Shown one piece after another: positions 7,014-13,751 of a DNA stretch of 13,751 nucleotides. The position numbers and the translations under genes were made by a program. Origin of the DNA: Solirubrobacteraceae bacterium (GTDB lineage: Bacteria > Actinomycetota > Thermoleophilia > Solirubrobacterales > Solirubrobacteraceae); assembly GCA_017882405.1 (NCBI GenBank), contig JADGPO010000148.1, positions 1 through 13,751 on the forward strand. The letters are read 5' to 3'. The number at the start of each line of letters is the position of its first letter. Position 1 is the first letter of the stretch. Below the pieces are notes generated by a model. It was not told where the DNA came from and ran no database searches. It saw only the letters and a list, made by a program, of their open reading frames with translations.

Positions 7014-8423
7014 TCAGGCGGCCGACGCGCTCTTGCCGGGGTTGAAGATCCCGTCGGGATCGAGCGCGTGCTTGATCGCCTGCATCATCTCCACGCCCGC
7101 CTCGCCGTGCTCCTCGACCAGGAAGCGCGCCTTGCCGTAGCCGACGCCGTGCTCGCCGGTGCAGGTGCCGTCGTGCTCCAGCGCGCGGCGCACCAGCCGG
7201 GCGTGGAACTCCTCGCCGCGGGCGACGTCGGCCGGGTCTGAGGGATCGACGAGGATGACCGCGTGGAAGTTGCCGTCGCCGACGTGGCCCACGATCGTCG
7301 ACGGCAGCTCGTGCTCGGCGATGTCGGCCTGGGTGGCGGCGATGCACTCCGCGAGCGCCGAGATGGGCACGCACACGTCGGTGGTCAGCGCGCCGCTGCC
7401 GGGCTTCATCGCCCGGGCGGCCTCCATCGCCCCGTGGCGGGCGTGCCACAGCCGCCGGCGCTCACGCTCGTCGGTGGCCCAGGCGAACTCCGAGCCGCCC
7501 AGCTCGGCGGCGATCTCGGCCGTGTCGCGCGCCTGCTTGCCCACGTCGTCATCCGAGGCTCCCTCGAACTCCAGAAACAGCGTCGGCGCGACCGCGAACG
7601 ACGTGTTGAAGTGGTGGTTGAGCGCCTCCACCTGCCGCTCGTCGACCAGCTCGATCCGGCTCACCGGGATCCCGTACTGGCCCACCCGGACCACGCACTG
7701 CACGGCCGCGTCGAGGCTGGGGAAGGTGCACTGCGCCGCCGCCGTGGACTCGGGGATGGGGTGCAGGCGCAGGACCGCCTCGCAGATCAGCCCAAGCGTG
7801 CCCTCGGAGCCGATCATCAGCCGCGTCAGGTCATAGCCGGCCGAGGACTTGCGCGCCCGGGAGTGGGTGCGCACGATCCCGCCGCGGGCGTCGACCAGCG
7901 TGATCGAGAGCACGTTCTCGCGCATCGCCCCGTAGCGCACGGTCGTGGTACCCGAGGCGCCGGTGGCGATCATCCCGCCGATGGTGGCGTCGGCGCCCGG
8001 GTCAACGGAGAAGAACACGCCCTCGGGACGCAGCCGCGCGTCCAGCTGGCGGCGGGTCACCCCGGCCTGCACATGGACATCGAGGTCCTCCAGCGACAGG
8101 TCGCTGATGGCGTTCATCTCGCGCATGTCGACGCTGATCCCGCCGGCCAGCGCGGCCACGTGTCCCTCCAGCGAGGTGCCGGCGCCGAACGGGACCAGCG
8201 GCAGCCGATGGGCGGCGGCCACGCCGACGATCGCGGCGGCCTCCTCGGTGCTGCGCGGCCACACCACGGCATCGGGCCGCGCCTCCGGGTGGAAGGACTC
8301 GTCATGGGCGTGCTGGGAGAGCACGTCTTCGCCGGTCGCCACACGATCAGCTCCGAGCAGATCGGTCAGCGCCTGCTTGCCATCGGCCACGGTGGCCGCA
8401 GCCGGACGGTCCACAACGGACAT
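7014..8423 (-). CDS. FAD-linked 2-hydroxyacid dehydrogenase, LDHD/GlcD type (D-lactate dehydrogenase-like)
   Basis: This encodes 469 residues of the VAO/PCMH flavoprotein family. Residues about 48-225 are the FAD-binding domain, with PFGAGTSLEGHV (78-89) as pyrophosphate-binding loop, DPGADATIGGMIATGASG (141-158) and GSEGTLGLI (205-213). Residues about 230-462 are the FAD-oxidase C-terminal domain, with GHVGDGNFH (379-387) and GTCTGEHGVG (419-428), whose His and Glu residues bind metal in LDHD relatives. Such enzymes oxidise D-lactate, glycolate, D-2-hydroxyglutarate or similar 2-hydroxyacids to keto acids. The pattern is nearest to mitochondrial-type LDHD, but the substrate is not proven. 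I chose the ATG at 8423 over a TTG at 8429. No ribosome-binding site is obvious for either, and the kinase stop is only 18 bp upstream, so the two genes look co-transcribed. No signal peptide or membrane segment is seen. Confidence 0.9.
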   Translation of the reverse strand: MSVVDRPAAATVADGKQALTDLLGADRVATGEDVLSQHAHDESFHPEARPDAVVWPRSTEEAAAIVGVAAAHRLPLVPFGAGTSLEGHVAALAGGISVDMREMNAISDLSLEDLDVHVQAGVTRRQLDARLRPEGVFFSVDPGADATIGGMIATGASGTTTVRYGAMRENVLSITLVDARGGIVRTHSRARKSSAGYDLTRLMIGSEGTLGLICEAVLRLHPIPESTAAAQCTFPSLDAAVQCVVRVGQYGIPVSRIELVDERQVEALNHHFNTSFAVAPTLFLEFEGASDDDVGKQARDTAEIAAELGGSEFAWATDERERRRLWHARHGAMEAARAMKPGSGALTTDVCVPISALAECIAATQADIAEHELPSTIVGHVGDGNFHAVILVDPSDPADVARGEEFHARLVRRALEHDGTCTGEHGVGYGKARFLVEEHGEAGVEMMQAIKHALDPDGIFNPGKSASAA

Positions 8424-8441
8424 GCTCAACAGCTTGACAGG

Positions 8442-9884
8442 TCAGTCAGGGAGATTCGACAGCGCGGGATAGAGCGCCCGGTAGCGCTCGCGTTGGGCGG
8501 CATAGGCCTGCACCCATTCGGGGTCCGGCTGGACCTCGGCGCTGACCGTGAAGCCCAGCTGCGACGCGCTGCGGGCGTCCTCGAAGACGCCTCCGGCCAC
8601 TCCGCCGAGCACGGCCGCGCCGTAGGCGGCGCCCGCCTCTGACACGGTGCGCTGGATCGGCAGCTCGAGGATGCTGGCCAGGATCCGCAGCCACAGCTCC
8701 GAGCGCGCGCCGCCGCCCGACGCCCGGGCGCTCTGCGGCCGCGAGCCGGCGGCCTCGATCAGGTCCAGGCCGTCGCGCAGGCCGTGGCCGACGCCCTCCA
8801 GCAGCGCGCGGACCATCGCCCCCCGGTCGTGGCGCAGTCCCAGCCCGACGAACGCGGCGCGCACGTCGCCGTCGGCGTGCGGGGTCCGCTCACCCGACAG
8901 ATAGGGCGCGAAGGTCAGCCCCTCGACGCCGGGCTCCCAGCCGGCGGCCTCCTGCAGGAGCGCAGGGATCCCGTCCTCGTGGCCGATCGCTCCGTCGAGC
9001 CAGCTGAGCGCGCCGGCGGCCGCCAGGATCACGCCCATCACGTGCCAGCGGTCCGGCAGCGCGTGGCAGAAGGCGTGCAGCCGGCCCTCCGGGTCGGGGG
9101 CGTAGGCATCCTGGGCGGCGAAGATCACGCCGCTGGTGCCCAGCACCAGGGAGGCCGGGCTGCCGGCGTCGGTCACGCCCACCCCGAGCGCGCCCGCCGC
9201 CTGGTCGCCCGCCCCGGCGGCCACGGGAACGCCGGCGGAGGTGTGGCCGGTGACCTCGTGGGATTCGTGGACCGCCGGCAGCCAAGCCGGATCCACCTCG
9301 AACGCCTCGGCAAGCTCCGGGCTCCACGCCCGCCGCCCGACGTCGAGCAGCACGGTTCCCGACGCATCGGAGACGTCGGTCGCCAGCTCTCCGGTGAGGC
9401 GGAAGCGGACGTAGTCCTTGGGCAGCAGCACCCGGGCGATGCGGCGGTGCACGTCGGGCTCGTGCTCGGCCAGCCACGCCAGCTTGGGCGCGGTGAAGCC
9501 GGCCAGCGCGCGGTTGCCGCTCAGATCCACCAGGCGCTCGATCCCCAGCCGCTGCTCGATCGCCGTCGCCTGTGGCTGGCTGCGGCCGTCGTTCCAGAGG
9601 ATCGCCGGGCGCAGCGGGCGACCGTCGGACCCCAGCGCGACCAGGCCGTGCATCTGGCCGGTCAATCCGATTCCGTCGGCGTTTTCCGCGTCCAGTTCGG
9701 ACAGCACCTCCTCGGTGGCCTTCACCCAGGTCTCGGGATCCTGCTCGGACCAGCCGGGATGAGGCATGTCGACGGGATAGGAGCGGGTCGCCTCGGCCAG
9801 CAGCTTGCCGTGCTCGTCGATTGACACCCCCTTGGCCGAGGACGTCCCCACGTCGACGCCGATCACGCGTGCCTCACCCGTCAT
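8442..9884 (-). CDS. xylB: Xylulokinase (FGGY carbohydrate kinase)
   Basis: This encodes 480 residues. [13 protein letters not shown] (7-19) is the first phosphate-binding loop of FGGY kinases. LTGQMHGLV (74-82) carries the Met-His pair typical of xylulokinases for sugar recognition, and ILWNDGR lies at 95-101. [11 protein letters not shown] (224-234) carries Asp227 at the catalytic-base position (Asp233 in E. coli XylB). YLSGERTP (328-335) and SGGGARS (389-395) complete the C-terminal actin-like domain. The enzyme phosphorylates D-xylulose to xylulose 5-phosphate, fitting the divergent xylose isomerase gene. The ATG at 9884 was chosen: the upstream GTG at 9935 would extend across the palindrome into xylA with a non-kinase leader. 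With this start the ATG lies only 2 bp from the palindrome, so the mRNA may be leaderless. The flavoprotein gene follows 18 bp downstream. Confidence 0.94.
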   Translation of the reverse strand: MTGEARVIGVDVGTSSAKGVSIDEHGKLLAEATRSYPVDMPHPGWSEQDPETWVKATEEVLSELDAENADGIGLTGQMHGLVALGSDGRPLRPAILWNDGRSQPQATAIEQRLGIERLVDLSGNRALAGFTAPKLAWLAEHEPDVHRRIARVLLPKDYVRFRLTGELATDVSDASGTVLLDVGRRAWSPELAEAFEVDPAWLPAVHESHEVTGHTSAGVPVAAGAGDQAAGALGVGVTDAGSPASLVLGTSGVIFAAQDAYAPDPEGRLHAFCHALPDRWHVMGVILAAAGALSWLDGAIGHEDGIPALLQEAAGWEPGVEGLTFAPYLSGERTPHADGDVRAAFVGLGLRHDRGAMVRALLEGVGHGLRDGLDLIEAAGSRPQSARASGGGARSELWLRILASILELPIQRTVSEAGAAYGAAVLGGVAGGVFEDARSASQLGFTVSAEVQPDPEWVQAYAAQRERYRALYPALSNLPD

Positions 9885-9886
9885 TC

Positions 9887-9902
9887 TGTCTAATCTTAGA
9901 CA
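9887..9902. promoter_or_regulatory. Candidate xylose operator between divergent xylB and xylA
   Basis: TGTCTAA-TC-TTAGACA has perfect 7-bp arms around a 2-bp centre, in an AT-rich island within the 41-bp gap between the xylB and xylA starts. ROK-family xylose repressors bind AT-rich inverted repeats between xyl genes, and a ROK gene follows xylA directly, so this is its likely site. The minus strand inside the palindrome reads TAAGAT, a plausible -10 box for xylB placed about one helical turn before its ATG. The plus strand reads TAATCT, a plausible -10 for xylA. Repressor binding would block both. The palindrome is seen directly; regulator identity and promoters are inferred. Confidence 0.72.
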
Positions 9903-9914
9903 AAACTCTGGATC

Positions 9915-9921
9915 GAGAGGA
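9915..9921 (+). promoter_or_regulatory. Shine-Dalgarno sequence of xylA
   Basis: GAGAGGA ends 4 nt before the ATG at 9926. It fixes the xylA start and excludes upstream in-frame extensions, which would run through the palindrome and the xylB gene. Confidence 0.8.
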
Positions 9922-9925
9922 TCGT

Positions 9926-11061
<1,136 letters not shown>

Positions 11062-11065
<4 letters not shown>

Positions 11066-12162
11066 ATTCTCGCGAGCGCGTCATCGATTGTCTCTTTCGC
11101 GCGGGGCCGGTCGCCCGGGCGCAGGTCGTCCGCGATACGCGGCTGTCGCGGGCCACGGTCTCGAGGCTGATCGGCGAACTGGAAGCTGGAGGGCTGGTGG
11201 ATGAACGTCCCGCCCAGCGGGGTTCGCAGGGGCGTGCCGGGCGTCCCACGTCGCTGCTGGTGATCGAGCCCGGCCTCGGCGCCGTCGGCGGGATCGACTT
11301 CGGGCACAGCTCGGTTCGCGTGGCGCTCGCTGACCTCGCCGGAATGATCGTCGCCGAGAGCCGGCACGAGCTCGATGTCGACAACGAGCCGGCGCGGGCG
11401 ATCGAGGTGGCGGCCGGCGAACTGGAGCGACTCGGCAGCGGCGCGGAGCGGCTGCTCGGCGTGGGGGCCGCGATCTCCGCGCCGGTATCGCGCGACACCG
11501 GCGTGCCGGTGGCCGCGGGGATCCTGCCCGGCTGGCAGTCGATCTCGCTGCGCGAGGAGCTCGAGCATCGTCTCGGCGTGCCCGTCCACGTCGGCAACGA
11601 CGCCAACCTGGGCGCCCTGGCCGAGGTACGGGCAGGAGCGGGGAGGGGGGCGGCCAACGTCGTCTACCTGATGCTCTCCTCGGGCATCGGCGCGGGCCTC
11701 GTGCTGGACGGCGCCCTGTTCACCGGACACAGCGGAATGACCGGCGAGCTCGGCCATGTAGTCGTCGAGCCCGGGGGGGCGCCGTGCCGCTGCGGGCATC
11801 GGGGCTGTCTGGAGACGGTGGCGGGCGCGGCCGCGGTGCGTGCGCGGCTGGGCGCGGGCGACGGCGAGGAACGCCGCCGGGCGGTCCTCGCCGACTCCGG
11901 TGAGACCGTGGGCCGAGTCGCCGGCGCGGTCTGCAACCTCGTCAACCCCGAGCTGGTGATCGTCGGCGGTGAGCTGAGCGTGACCGGCGAGGCGCTCGTC
12001 GAGGGAGTGCGCGCGGGGGTCCGCGAGACCGCGATCGACGCCGTCTGGCGCGACGTCTCGGTGGTGGCCGCTCAGCTGGGAGATCAGGCCGAGCTGCTGG
12101 GCGCGGTCGGCCTGGCCCTGGCCGAGGTCGACGCCACCGCGATCATGCGGGCGGCCCCGTAG
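11062..12162 (+). CDS. ROK-family transcriptional regulator, probable xylose repressor (XylR-like)
   Basis: This encodes 366 residues from a TTG that overlaps the xylA stop by 4 bp. Residues about 3-65 form a winged helix-turn-helix ([21 protein letters not shown], broken here only by length limits, at 17-37), followed by the AGRP linker typical of ROK repressors. The sugar-kinase-like domain runs from about 72 to the end. [11 protein letters not shown] (178-188) holds the Asp180 catalytic-base position. GELGH (228-232) and [10 protein letters not shown] (242-251) form the ROK zinc site with His232, Cys242, Cys244 and Cys249. The first phosphate loop reads GIDFGHSS (77-84) instead of the Gly-rich kinase form, so ATP-dependent kinase activity is unlikely and a sensor role is expected. 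Position next to xylA makes xylose or a close derivative the likely effector, by inference. Confidence 0.93.
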
Positions 12163-12166
12163 CCGA

Positions 12167-12406
12167 CTACTGGCTGCAGTCGCACGACCCCGATCTGCGA
12201 GTTGGATCCAGACTGGTGGTGGTTCCGGCGAGGATGATGTTCCCGTCCGGCTGAAGGGCGATCGCTCCCGCGGTGTCGCTGCCCCCGAGGTCGATGATCT
12301 CCGTGCCGGCCGTCCCGAATGACTTGTCGAACGAGCCGTCGCTGTTCCGTCGCATCACCGCGAAGTGCAAGCTGCCGCCAATGATCGGTGGTGCCGTTCC
12401 CGAAGA
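12167..12406 (-). pseudogene. Fragment of a delta-60 (Calx-beta-associated) repeat protein
   Basis: The minus-strand frame just after the hydrolase stop reads LHFAVMRRNSDGSFDKSFG, then TEIIDLGGSDTAGAIALQPDGNIILAG. These are the hallmarks of delta-60 repeats found in large secreted actinobacterial proteins: N-x-DGS-D-SFG, a Gly/Ser-Asp turn, and ALQPDGKIVVAG. About one and a half repeats remain. There is no start codon, signal peptide or body. After GTTTSLDPTRRS the repeat pattern breaks; a neighbouring frame reads VVRLQP, which would fit the next repeat, suggesting a small deletion or frameshift. The stop at 12167-12169 lies 4 bp past the ROK gene stop. It fills nearly all of the gap between the ROK and hydrolase genes. 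The repeat family is fairly clear; that it is a dead remnant is inferred. Confidence 0.7.
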
Positions 12407-12419
12407 TGTACGCCGGCGG

Positions 12420-13331
12420 TCAGTCCGCGGGAAGCGACTTGCGAGCGCGGACTGCTCGCGCGATCTCGTCGGCCACGATCGCCGCGCCGTGAGCGCCCCA
12501 GGCGATCGTGTAGTGGTTGACGTCGGGGACCTCGATTGCCCGCCTCCGTCCCGGGTCCTGCGCCGCCCAGGACTCCACCAGCGACAGCGGCTGCATCGGG
12601 TTGGGGTCGTCGACGATTCCGCGCGGCGCGCACAGCAGCACCGCCGGCACCTCCAGAGCCGCGGCGCCGGTGACCTCGAACAGGTCGACGCCATCGTCGC
12701 GCACGACCTCGGGATTGACCGAGGAGCGCAACTCCGGCGCCTCGCCGACGAGGTCGTGGGCGGCGTACTGCGACAGGTCGGCGGCGTCGATGTCGGCGTG
12801 CACGACCGCCGGATGCTCGGTCCACCAGGCGCGGTAGGCGTCCAGGTCGGGGAAGGTCATCCCCAGTCGCGCCAGGGTAGGTCCGAGGAACGCCTCGATG
12901 AACTTCTCGGGGTCGACACCGTCTGACTCGGGGATGGTCAGCCCGCCGTCGACCAGCACCAGGCTGTCCACGCGGTCGGGATGGAGCGTCGCCAGCCGGG
13001 CGGCGATGTAGGCGCCCAGCGAGTGGCCGGCGATCACCGCCCGGTGCAGGCCGAAGCGGTCGAGCACGGCGATCACGTCGCGGACGTGGGCGTCGATCCC
13101 GAAGGGGGGCGGGAGCGCGTTGCTGCGTCCGCGCCCGCGCAGGTCCAGCGCGATCAGCGACGCGCGGTCGCCCAGCGCCCGAGCGATCGCCAGCCACGTC
13201 CGGCTGGTGGAGGTGATCCCGTGGATCGCGATCACCGACGGCGCGTCGGAGCCGTCCGCCGCGAGGCGGAACGTCGCCAGGGACCCGCCCGCGACCTCGA
13301 CGTCGACGCGCTCTTCGCGAGTGGCCGTCAC
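12420..13331 (-). CDS. Alpha/beta-fold hydrolase
   Basis: This encodes 303 residues from the GTG at 13331, the usual length for single-domain alpha/beta hydrolases. IAIHGITSTSRTW (34-46) supplies the oxyanion-hole HG, LDLRGRGRSN (62-71) is the conserved turn, and GHSLGA (102-107) is the nucleophile elbow with Ser104. The acid is probably Asp241 or Asp242 (IVDDPNP) and the base His273 (VNHYTIAWG), giving a complete Ser-Asp-His triad. No signal peptide or membrane segment is visible, so it is cytoplasmic. Esterase, lactonase, epoxide hydrolase or C-C hydrolase activity cannot be told apart; a Ser nucleophile argues against epoxide hydrolase and dehalogenase. The frame stays open upstream to 13565, but those residues are low-complexity Arg/Ala and belong to the decayed region. 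No operon partner is evident. Confidence 0.88.
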   Translation of the reverse strand: MTATREERVDVEVAGGSLATFRLAADGSDAPSVIAIHGITSTSRTWLAIARALGDRASLIALDLRGRGRSNALPPPFGIDAHVRDVIAVLDRFGLHRAVIAGHSLGAYIAARLATLHPDRVDSLVLVDGGLTIPESDGVDPEKFIEAFLGPTLARLGMTFPDLDAYRAWWTEHPAVVHADIDAADLSQYAAHDLVGEAPELRSSVNPEVVRDDGVDLFEVTGAAALEVPAVLLCAPRGIVDDPNPMQPLSLVESWAAQDPGRRRAIEVPDVNHYTIAWGAHGAAIVADEIARAVRARKSLPAD

Positions 13332-13343
13332 GGCGGCGAGTTT

Positions 13344-13364
13344 AGTGCCGCGATTCGCGGCACT
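13344..13364. promoter_or_regulatory. Perfect 9-bp-arm inverted repeat upstream of the hydrolase gene
   Basis: The arms AGTGCCGCG and CGCGGCACT flank a 3-nt centre, 12 bp upstream of the hydrolase GTG. It could be an operator for an unlinked regulator or a 5'-UTR hairpin masking the start region. It has no following T-run on either strand, so it is not a canonical terminator. The repeat is certain; its role is not. Confidence 0.55.
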
Positions 13365-13423
13365 GTCAGAACTCCACGTGGCCGAAGGCCAGCGCGCCGA
13401 CACACAGGTTGGCGTTCGCTGCA

Positions 13424-13750
13424 CCGGGACGCGACCCGCGCGTTGACGCGGGCGGTCGCACGCGCCCGGGCCAGCGCGGCCAGCTGGCGGTGGACGGCGT
13501 GGCCGGTGGCCAGCGTCACTCGTCCGAGGCGGTTCGGCCGGCGCGCAGCAGCTCCGCCACAACACTCAGCTTTGCCGCCAGCGTGCGCAGCACATCGGAT
13601 TCCGCGTTGGCCAGCAGATTCAACGGCTACCATCTGGGCGATCCGCCGGCTGCGCTGGATGTAGCTCGTGCTGAGCGAGATCGCTGCCGCAATCGGGGCG
13701 AAGAACGGCTGCGAGTGGCCCAGCACGCGGTGGGCCACCAGCCACGCCAG
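13424..13750 (-). pseudogene. FUSC / aromatic acid exporter family remnant, frameshifted, open at the window edge
   Basis: Three pieces in two minus-strand frames add up to a broken FUSC-family gene. From 13750 to 13628 the frame reads LAWLVAHRVLGHSQPFFAPI and then AAAISLSTSYIQRSRRIAQM, matching the first membrane segments of aromatic acid exporter-like proteins. Next, at 13623-13516, a different frame reads NLLANAESDVLRTLAAKLSV and AELLRAGRTASDE before a TGA, as in the helical cytoplasmic part. Then 13519-13424, back in the first frame, reads HAVHRQLAALARARATARV, also typical of that region. The membrane helices expected between the first two pieces are missing, so there is at least one deletion and two frameshifts. 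Sequence from 13366 to 13423 holds a short frame ending GALAFGHVEF that I cannot assign. Family assignment is from memory of motifs; the frame breaks are seen directly. Confidence 0.65.
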
Positions 13751-13751
13751 C

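Noticed and set aside
8427..8429. TTG start for the flavoprotein, two codons upstream of the ATG
   Set aside because: The ATG at 8423 is a better codon and neither has a clear ribosome-binding site. The difference is trivial but the ATG is preferred.
12163..12190. Small inverted repeat around ACTGGCTGCAGT after the ROK gene as a terminator
   Set aside because: The arms are only 4 bp and no T-run follows.
12355..13197. Open frame on the minus strand within the hydrolase gene
   Set aside because: Arg/Pro/Gly-rich translation without motifs; it lies in the alternate frame of the hydrolase.

Overview
The window is very GC-rich, with third codon positions almost always G or C, tightly packed genes and frequent GTG/TTG starts. 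Gene content points to a high-GC actinobacterium. A Solirubrobacterales/Thermoleophilia-like lineage is my best guess, because delta-60-repeat and FUSC-type remnants sit beside actinobacterial-type catabolic genes, but no marker gene here proves it. No RNA gene, CRISPR array, insertion sequence or prophage gene is visible.

Left edge (1-378): the 3' end of a D-isomer 2-hydroxyacid dehydrogenase gene. It appears to have lost about 60 internal codons, including the strand that carries the catalytic Arg. It converges, with a 12-bp overlap, on a TetR-family regulator gene (367-1011, minus).

Acyl-CoA block (1062-7013, plus): divergent from the TetR gene is a five-gene run in which every gene overlaps the next. 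It encodes a PECR-like short-chain dehydrogenase/reductase, a one-chain NDP(ADP)-forming acyl-CoA synthetase, an acyl-CoA dehydrogenase, an enoyl-CoA hydratase and a second acyl-CoA dehydrogenase. A perfect inverted repeat (1031-1048) lies in the short divergent gap and is the obvious candidate TetR operator. The block can activate an organic acid to its CoA thioester, dehydrogenate and hydrate it. Thiolase, a classical 3-hydroxyacyl-CoA dehydrogenase and ETF are not in the window. The substrate cannot be read from the sequence.

Xylose block (7014-12162): a D-xylulokinase gene (xylB) and an LDHD/GlcD-type FAD-linked 2-hydroxyacid dehydrogenase gene run on the minus strand. The xylose isomerase gene (xylA) and a ROK-family regulator gene run on the plus strand. 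xylA and xylB are divergent, only 41 bp apart, and the gap holds a near-perfect 16-bp palindrome (9887-9902), the best candidate for the ROK regulator's operator. Xylose isomerase and xylulokinase together convert xylose to xylulose 5-phosphate. No xylose transporter is present. The flavoprotein gene is an unexpected operon partner.

Right part (12163-13751): an alpha/beta hydrolase gene (12420-13331, minus) lies between two decayed pieces. One is a delta-60-repeat fragment (about 12167-12406). The other is a frameshifted, internally deleted FUSC/aromatic-acid-exporter-like pseudogene that runs off the right edge. A perfect 9-bp-arm hairpin or dyad (13344-13364) precedes the hydrolase start.

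The window is mostly ordinary catabolic gene content. I see no convincing new defence or mobile system. The points most worth checking are the acyl-CoA cassette of unknown substrate, the SDR without the usual Tyr/Lys pair, the flavoprotein in the xylose operon, the two operator palindromes and the gene remnants at both edges.
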